A stretch of 26,892 nt of DNA from DATDYQ01 sp035288965 (lineage in GTDB: Archaea > Nanobdellota > Nanobdellia > SCGC-AAA011-G17 > JAGVZF01). The position numbers and the translations under genes are program-made. Shown piece by piece: positions 24,134-26,892 of this stretch. The stretch lies in the NCBI GenBank assembly GCA_035288965.1, contig DATDYQ010000079.1, forward strand, positions 1-26,892, given 5' to 3'. The number at the start of each line of letters is the position of its first letter. The first letter of the stretch is position 1. Below the pieces are notes generated by a model. The model saw nothing but the letters and a program-made list of their open reading frames with translations. It was not told where the DNA came from and did not search any database.

Positions 24134-24141
24134 TTTATATA
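24134..24141 (+). promoter_or_regulatory. TATA box of the DGR target gene
   Basis: AAAGCTTTATATATT resembles the cassette promoter at 7011 almost base for base. Initiation near 24163 gives a leader of about 26 nt containing AAGGT eight bases before the ATG at 24189. Confidence 0.6.
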
Positions 24142-24188
24142 TTAGTAAAAATGCTTATTTTTAGATAGATTAAGCAAGGTAAATAAAA

Positions 24189-25040
24189 ATGACAATCCAA
24201 ACACAAAATGATTATCAAATTGAAGGGAATTCAGCAATTCCAAAAGAATTAAAAGATTTATTTCCAATAATAGGAAATTTAACCTATAATAAACTTGGAA
24301 AAGAAGTTCTAGCAAGACATAATGAAAAATTTAAAGGAAAAAAAGGAATAGAAGATAAAACTCCATATGAAGAAGGACAGCCAATCTCATTTTCTAATGT
24401 ACCAAGAGTTCTAAGTTATAATCAAATAATGAGAGAATTAACAGAGGGTAGAATAAGGGGTTTAGATATCGTAGAATTTGTTAGATATTGGGATTTAATT
24501 CCAAATAAGAGTTCAACATATGCAGATTCAGTTTCTATATCTTTATTTCCAAATGAAGGTCCAAATGAAGATTTAAGAAAAAAAGTTTTAGGTATTATAG
24601 GTAAACCAGCAACATTAGTTCCGTTATTAGTATCTGGCTTAGGAGTAGATCCAGCAGATAATAAGTATGGTTTCACATTTATTAAAACAGATTATTTAGA
24701 TAAAGCAGAAGCTCCTATTTTAAAAGAAGATGGAAGAATAAGCCATGATCCTAAAAAAGGTTTTTCTAAATCTGAAGAAGGTGTTCAAATATGGACTCCA
24801 AGTGATCAATCAGGTCTCTGTAGGGCTTGTCGTTTCGGGGGCGATGGCTTGGACTTCAACTACGATAATCTGTTGAACTCGAGCGAGGACGGTCGGGTGC
24901 AAGTTATTCAAGACCCAGTAGGGTCCGAAAAAAATTTGGATGCTCTTGTAGCAAAATTCGAAGCTGAAAGAAATCAAGCACTTGAACAAGCAAGACGTTA
25001 TAAAGGCGCCATAAAACTTGCAAAAACAGGCAAATTATAA
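24189..25040 (+). CDS. DGR target protein (variable protein, probable C-type-lectin-like fold)
   Basis: This 283-residue protein is diversified by the adjacent DGR. Residues 1-205 are unrecognised, with no signal peptide or membrane span, so it is probably cytoplasmic. The variable region covers residues 210-238, just after GVQIWTPSDQSG, a lead-in like that of other DGR targets with C-type-lectin folds. Compared with the template, changed residues are 214 (Tyr to Cys), 216 (Asn to Phe), 217 (Arg to Gly), 218 and 220 (Asp to Gly), 222 (Asn to Asp), 225 (Asn to Tyr), 234 (Asn to Asp) and 237 (Met to Val). Unlike typical targets, about 45 residues follow, forming a charged helix (about 245-283). 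The VR is much richer in G+C than the rest. The ligand is unknown. Confidence 0.88.
   Translation: MTIQTQNDYQIEGNSAIPKELKDLFPIIGNLTYNKLGKEVLARHNEKFKGKKGIEDKTPYEEGQPISFSNVPRVLSYNQIMRELTEGRIRGLDIVEFVRYWDLIPNKSSTYADSVSISLFPNEGPNEDLRKKVLGIIGKPATLVPLLVSGLGVDPADNKYGFTFIKTDYLDKAEAPILKEDGRISHDPKKGFSKSEEGVQIWTPSDQSGLCRACRFGGDGLDFNYDNLLNSSEDGRVQVIQDPVGSEKNLDALVAKFEAERNQALEQARRYKGAIKLAKTGKL
24815..24900 (+). repeat. DGR variable repeat (VR)
   Basis: Positions 24815-24882 align with TR 25302-25369, and 24884-24900 with 25393-25409. Of 85 aligned bases 12 differ, and every one is an A in the TR: eight became G, three T and one C. None of the 59 non-A template bases differ. The differing VR positions are 24829, 24834, 24835, 24837, 24841, 24847, 24852, 24861, 24888, 24896, 24897 and 24900. 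Position 24883 (G) can be paired with A 25370 as a thirteenth change. Confidence 0.95.
24912..24925 (+). other. GC hairpin just downstream of the VR
   Basis: GACCC AGTA GGGTC is a perfect 5-bp inverted repeat with a 4-nt loop, 11 nt after the VR ends and inside the target coding sequence (Asp-Pro-Val-Gly-Ser). In the Bordetella phage BPP-1 DGR a GC-rich hairpin with a tetraloop just after the VR is needed for efficient retrohoming. No equivalent follows the TR here, which would mark the VR as recipient. Confidence 0.6.
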
Positions 25041-25055
25041 TTTTTCTTTTCTTTC
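25041..25055 (+). terminator. T-rich terminator after the DGR target gene
   Basis: TTTTTCTTTTCTTTC directly follows the target stop codon, with a weak AT inverted repeat (GATAAT 25061-25066, ATTATC 25079-25084) after it. This would end target mRNA before the TR and separate it from the TR/RT transcript. Confidence 0.5.
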
Positions 25056-25117
25056 AAATAGATAATCTTTTATAATATATTATCCTTTTATTTATATCCT
25101 AGCTTTATTACTTTGAG

Positions 25118-25137
25118 TTTGTTATTCCAATAACAAA
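25118..25137 (+). repeat. 20-bp near-perfect palindrome in the DGR non-coding region
   Basis: TTTGTTATT CC AATAACAAA has two 9-bp arms separated by two bases. It sits about 90 nt upstream of the candidate TR promoter. The form suits a dimeric regulator's operator or a DNA cruciform better than an RNA hairpin, since the loop is only two bases. No protein can be named. Confidence 0.5.
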
Positions 25138-25176
25138 TAATGAATAGTAATGGCATGGATCACACGCTTACACATA

Positions 25177-25209
25177 AATTTCAACTTAATTTAATTGTTG
25201 TATGAAATT
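25177..25209 (+). other. Imperfect stem in the DGR non-coding region
   Basis: AATTTCA (25177-25183) pairs with TGAAATT (25203-25209), with an alternative inner pairing of CAAC (25182-25185) and GTTG (25197-25200). A near-copy of the left arm (AAATTCAAC) follows at 25205-25213. Together with the palindrome at 25118 this is the only structure seen in the 25041-25228 part of the 395-nt gene-free stretch. Confidence 0.35.
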
Positions 25210-25228
25210 CAACATTAATAGTTAGTAG

Positions 25229-25237
25229 CTATAAAAG
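25229..25237 (+). promoter_or_regulatory. Candidate promoter of the TR RNA and reverse transcriptase
   Basis: CTATAAAAG resembles a TATA box and would start transcription near 25260, about 40 nt before the TR. The transcript would then run through the TR into the reverse transcriptase gene, giving that gene a leader of about 175 nt. Confidence 0.45.
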
Positions 25238-25301
25238 GTGCCTAAGAAACCCTTTCGCGAATACTAAAAATGAGGTGTTAATATAATTATGAGTAAGCTA
25301 C

Positions 25302-25409
25302 TCTCTGTAGGGCTTATCGTAACAGGGACGATGACTTGAACTTCAACAACGATAATCTGTTGAACTCGAAATTTATTAAAAATAAACGAGATCGAGAACG
25401 GTCGAATGA
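25302..25409 (+). ncRNA. DGR template repeat (TR), with 22-nt insertion relative to the VR
   Basis: This is the invariant template for mutagenic reverse transcription. Read in the target frame it gives LCRAYRNRDDDLNFNNDNLL, full of AAC codons, which are typical DGR mutagenesis sites because changing the two adenines can give many residues but never a stop. The TR matches the VR except at adenines and for 22 extra bases around 25371-25392. It lies 26 nt before the reverse transcriptase ATG. The strand follows from the A-specific changes. Exact RNA ends are not known. Confidence 0.93.
25365..25390 (+). other. Hairpin created by the 22-nt TR insertion
   Basis: CTCG (25365-25368) pairs with CGAG (25387-25390), and TTTATT (25372-25377) with AATAAA (25381-25386), leaving an AAA bulge on the 5' side and an AAA loop. 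The left CTCG belongs to the shared VR/TR core; the rest is in the TR only. CGAGA is also repeated around the right end (25387-25391 and 25393-25397), as if part of the insertion were a small duplication. Confidence 0.55.
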
Positions 25410-25435
25410 TCCACGCAAACTAGGATATTATAAAA

Positions 25436-26527
25436 ATGAAATCCTATAAAAATCTTTACCCAAAACTTTGTTCTTATAAAAATTTAGAGTTAGCTTTTAA
25501 GAAGGCAAGAAAAGGAAAAAGTTCTAGATTATATGTGAAAGAATTTGAAAAAGATTTAAACAACAATTTACTAAAATTAAAAGAAGAATTAGAAACTTTC
25601 GAGTATAAACCGGCTCAATTAAAGAAATTTATAATAAGAGATCCAAAAACTAGAACTATTAATAAATCAGATTTTCCAGATAGAATAGTCCATCATGCTT
25701 TAGTTAATATTCTAGATGAGATTTACGAAAAAATATTTATATATGATTCCTATGCTAATAGGATTAACAAAGGAACATCATTAGGATTAAAAAGATTAGA
25801 TAAATTCAAAAGAAAAGTAAGCAAGAACGGCAAGCTTATAAAATACGCATTAAATAATAATATGGTAAAAGGTTATTGTTTAAAGGCAGATATCAAACAT
25901 TTTTTTGCTTCTGTTAATCAAGACTTATTAATCAAAGAACTTGGAAGAAAAGTAAAAGATAACAAAGTATTATGGCTTGCAAAAGTAATATTAAAAAATT
26001 TTGAAGATCAAGAAACAGGAATGCCTTTGGGGAATATGACATCACAATTCTTTTCTAACGTTTATTTAAATAGCTTTGATTATTTTATAAAACATGAATT
26101 AAAAGTAAAATACTATCTGAGGTATGTAGATGATTTTATTATCCTTCACGAAAATAAAGAGATTCTTCAAGAATATTTTGCAAAAATTAATAATTATCTA
26201 AAAGGTTTACATTTAAAACTTCATCCAGATAAATCCAAAATATTTTCTATGTATAAAGGAGTTGAATTTCTTGGATTTAAGATTTTTTACAATTACAGAT
26301 TATTAAAGAATAGAAATATTAAACAATTTAATAAAAGATTAATAAAGCTTAAACAAGATCATGAATATGGAATTATCGATTTTGAACATATAATAAATAG
26401 TATTCAAGGTTGGAAGGCTTATGCAAAAATGGGAGATACTTATAACCTAAGAAAAAGCTTAATGCAAAAGATTGATGCATTATTTTACCTAGATAGCATC
26501 CTATATTTTTCAGAAAAAGGACAATAA
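25436..26527 (+). CDS. DGR reverse transcriptase
   Basis: This is an RNA-dependent DNA polymerase that copies the TR RNA with errors at adenine. The 363 residues hold all RT blocks: motif 1/2 with DPKTRTI and SDFPDRIVHHAL (about 69-90), motif 3/A ADIKHFFASV with D152, motif 4 MPLGNMTSQFFSNVYLN (196-212), motif 5/C YVDD (230-233), motif 6 HLKLHPDKSKIF and motif 7 GVEFLGFKIF. The (I/L)GNxTSQ form of motif 4, instead of the QGxxxSP of retroviral and group II intron enzymes, is a DGR hallmark. There are no maturase or endonuclease domains. No strong ribosome site precedes the ATG. Codon use matches the host genes. Confidence 0.95.
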   Translation: MKSYKNLYPKLCSYKNLELAFKKARKGKSSRLYVKEFEKDLNNNLLKLKEELETFEYKPAQLKKFIIRDPKTRTINKSDFPDRIVHHALVNILDEIYEKIFIYDSYANRINKGTSLGLKRLDKFKRKVSKNGKLIKYALNNNMVKGYCLKADIKHFFASVNQDLLIKELGRKVKDNKVLWLAKVILKNFEDQETGMPLGNMTSQFFSNVYLNSFDYFIKHELKVKYYLRYVDDFIILHENKEILQEYFAKINNYLKGLHLKLHPDKSKIFSMYKGVEFLGFKIFYNYRLLKNRNIKQFNKRLIKLKQDHEYGIIDFEHIINSIQGWKAYAKMGDTYNLRKSLMQKIDALFYLDSILYFSEKGQ

Positions 26528-26532
26528 AAAGC

Positions 26533-26540
26533 TTTATAAA
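26533..26540 (+). promoter_or_regulatory. TATA box of eS17
   Basis: TTTATAAA is centred 26-27 nt before the ATG at 26563, so the mRNA should be leaderless. It lies immediately after the reverse transcriptase stop, so eS17 does not depend on DGR transcription. Confidence 0.65.
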
Positions 26541-26562
26541 TACTACATCTAAGCTTTTAATC

Positions 26563-26769
26563 ATGGGAAGAATTAAAACAAGATTAATCAAAAGAACAGC
26601 TTTAACTTTATATAATTCAAATAAAGACATTTTTAAGCCTAATTTTGAAGAAAACAAGAAAATAGTCCCTACTCTAGCTGATATTAAATCAAAGAAGCTA
26701 AAAAACATTATTGCAGGTTATCTTACAAGATTAGTAAGGCAAAACAAGCAGAAAACCTTCATTGAATAA
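26563..26769 (+). CDS. rps17e: 30S ribosomal protein eS17 (S17e)
   Basis: This is a small-subunit protein shared with eukaryotes. The start MGRIKTRLIKRTALTLYNSN, then DIFKPNFEENKKIVPTLADI and KSKKLKNIIAGYLTRLVRQ, match archaeal eS17 along the whole 68 residues. It has its own leaderless promoter. Its small size and position after the reverse transcriptase might suggest a DGR accessory protein, but the family match is clear. Confidence 0.95.
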   Translation: MGRIKTRLIKRTALTLYNSNKDIFKPNFEENKKIVPTLADIKSKKLKNIIAGYLTRLVRQNKQKTFIE

Positions 26770-26840
26770 ATTCTATATATTAAGAACTATATTTTGCTAT
26801 CACTTCTCACATTTCACATATTTCACACATGCGCGTGAGC

Positions 26841-26848
26841 TATATAAA
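26841..26848 (+). promoter_or_regulatory. TATA box near the window end
   Basis: GCTATATAAATG contains TATATAAA centred 26 nt before an ATG at 26870. The spacing equals that of eS17 and the primase gene and predicts a leaderless mRNA. Confidence 0.5.
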
Positions 26849-26869
26849 TGAAGTTTTTACAATGTTTTT

Positions 26870-26892
26870 ATGCCATTCAAATATAGATATTC
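26870..26892 (+). CDS. First codons of an unidentified leaderless gene (runs off window)
   Basis: An ATG at 26870 begins MPFKYRY and continues to the window edge with no stop. Support comes only from the TATA box at the exact spacing used by other leaderless genes here. The product cannot be told from seven codons. The 100 nt before it hold only short repeats of TTTCACA. Confidence 0.35.

Larger units (their letters stand above)
24189..26527 (+). mobile_element. Diversity-generating retroelement (target, VR, TR, reverse transcriptase)
   Basis: The locus has the standard DGR parts in the order target gene with VR, non-coding TR, and reverse transcriptase, all on one strand. In DGRs the TR RNA is reverse transcribed with errors at adenines and the cDNA replaces the VR, changing chosen codons of the target. 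Here all 12 aligned VR/TR differences are at TR adenines. No accessory Avd gene is seen between 24102 and 26892. The element lies between two housekeeping genes (primase and eS17), with no integrase or other mobility gene visible. Confidence 0.93.

Noticed and set aside
24815..24930. GC-rich patch in the target gene as a sign of recent gene transfer
   Set aside because: The composition change coincides with the VR and its hairpin and is copied from the TR, so it reflects DGR function rather than a separate import.
25289..25339. Short ORF of 16 codons with a GAGGTG ribosome-like site, overlapping the TR
   Set aside because: It runs in a different frame from the target, has no recognisable content, and the TR sequence is explained by its template role. 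A leader peptide cannot be excluded but nothing supports it.
25371..25392. The TR insertion as an insertion sequence or MITE
   Set aside because: It is only 22 nt with no terminal inverted repeats of a transposon and at most a 5-bp local duplication; a small slippage or structural element is simpler.
26563..26769. Small ORF after the reverse transcriptase as a possible Avd accessory protein
   Set aside because: The whole sequence matches ribosomal protein eS17 and it has its own promoter.
26795..26830. Repeated TTTCACA-like units as a possible CRISPR or origin repeat
   Set aside because: Only two or three units of 8-9 bases with no spacer structure; too short to call.

Overview
The window is chromosomal DNA from a small-genome archaeon, most likely a DPANN lineage of the Woesearchaeota/Pacearchaeota kind. 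The evidence is an AT-rich sequence, an archaeal histone, archaeal/eukaryotic-type ribosomal proteins (eS4, eL32, eL19, eL34, eL14, eS17), aIF1, Rpp29, prefoldin alpha, TATA boxes placed for leaderless transcripts, and a single-chain primase that fuses PriS with the PriL Fe-S domain. The lineage is inferred from these features, not from a tree.

Layout. Positions 1-7397 run on the minus strand: the 5' end of replication factor C small subunit, a TRAM-domain protein, and a tight five-gene cassette (826-6970). The cassette encodes a JAMM/MPN+ protease, two unfamiliar proteins (one with a probable SH3-like barrel), an E2-like protein and a tandem-domain E1-like protein. Next come a histone gene and a 26-residue membrane peptide that overlaps its stop codon. 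Positions 7511-22746 run on the plus strand: an unrecognised coiled-coil protein, then an unbroken 29-gene ribosomal super-operon from uL3 to prefoldin alpha that includes aIF1, Rpp29, SecY and an EMC3/YidC-like insertase. No gap inside it exceeds 8 nt, and many junctions are a stop codon, one base, then ATG. Positions 22779-24101 hold the fused primase.

Positions 24189-26527 are a complete diversity-generating retroelement (DGR): a 283-residue target gene with a variable repeat (VR, 24815-24900), a 395-nt non-coding region holding the template repeat (TR, 25302-25409), and a reverse transcriptase. All 12 aligned VR/TR differences fall at template adenines. The TR carries 22 extra bases that form a hairpin and would shift the target frame if copied. 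A GC hairpin lies just downstream of the VR, as in known DGR targets. eS17 and the first codons of another leaderless gene close the window.

The two systems most worth pursuing are the DGR, with its template insertion, and the ubiquitin-like E1/E2/JAMM cassette, which has no obvious ubiquitin-like modifier beside it.
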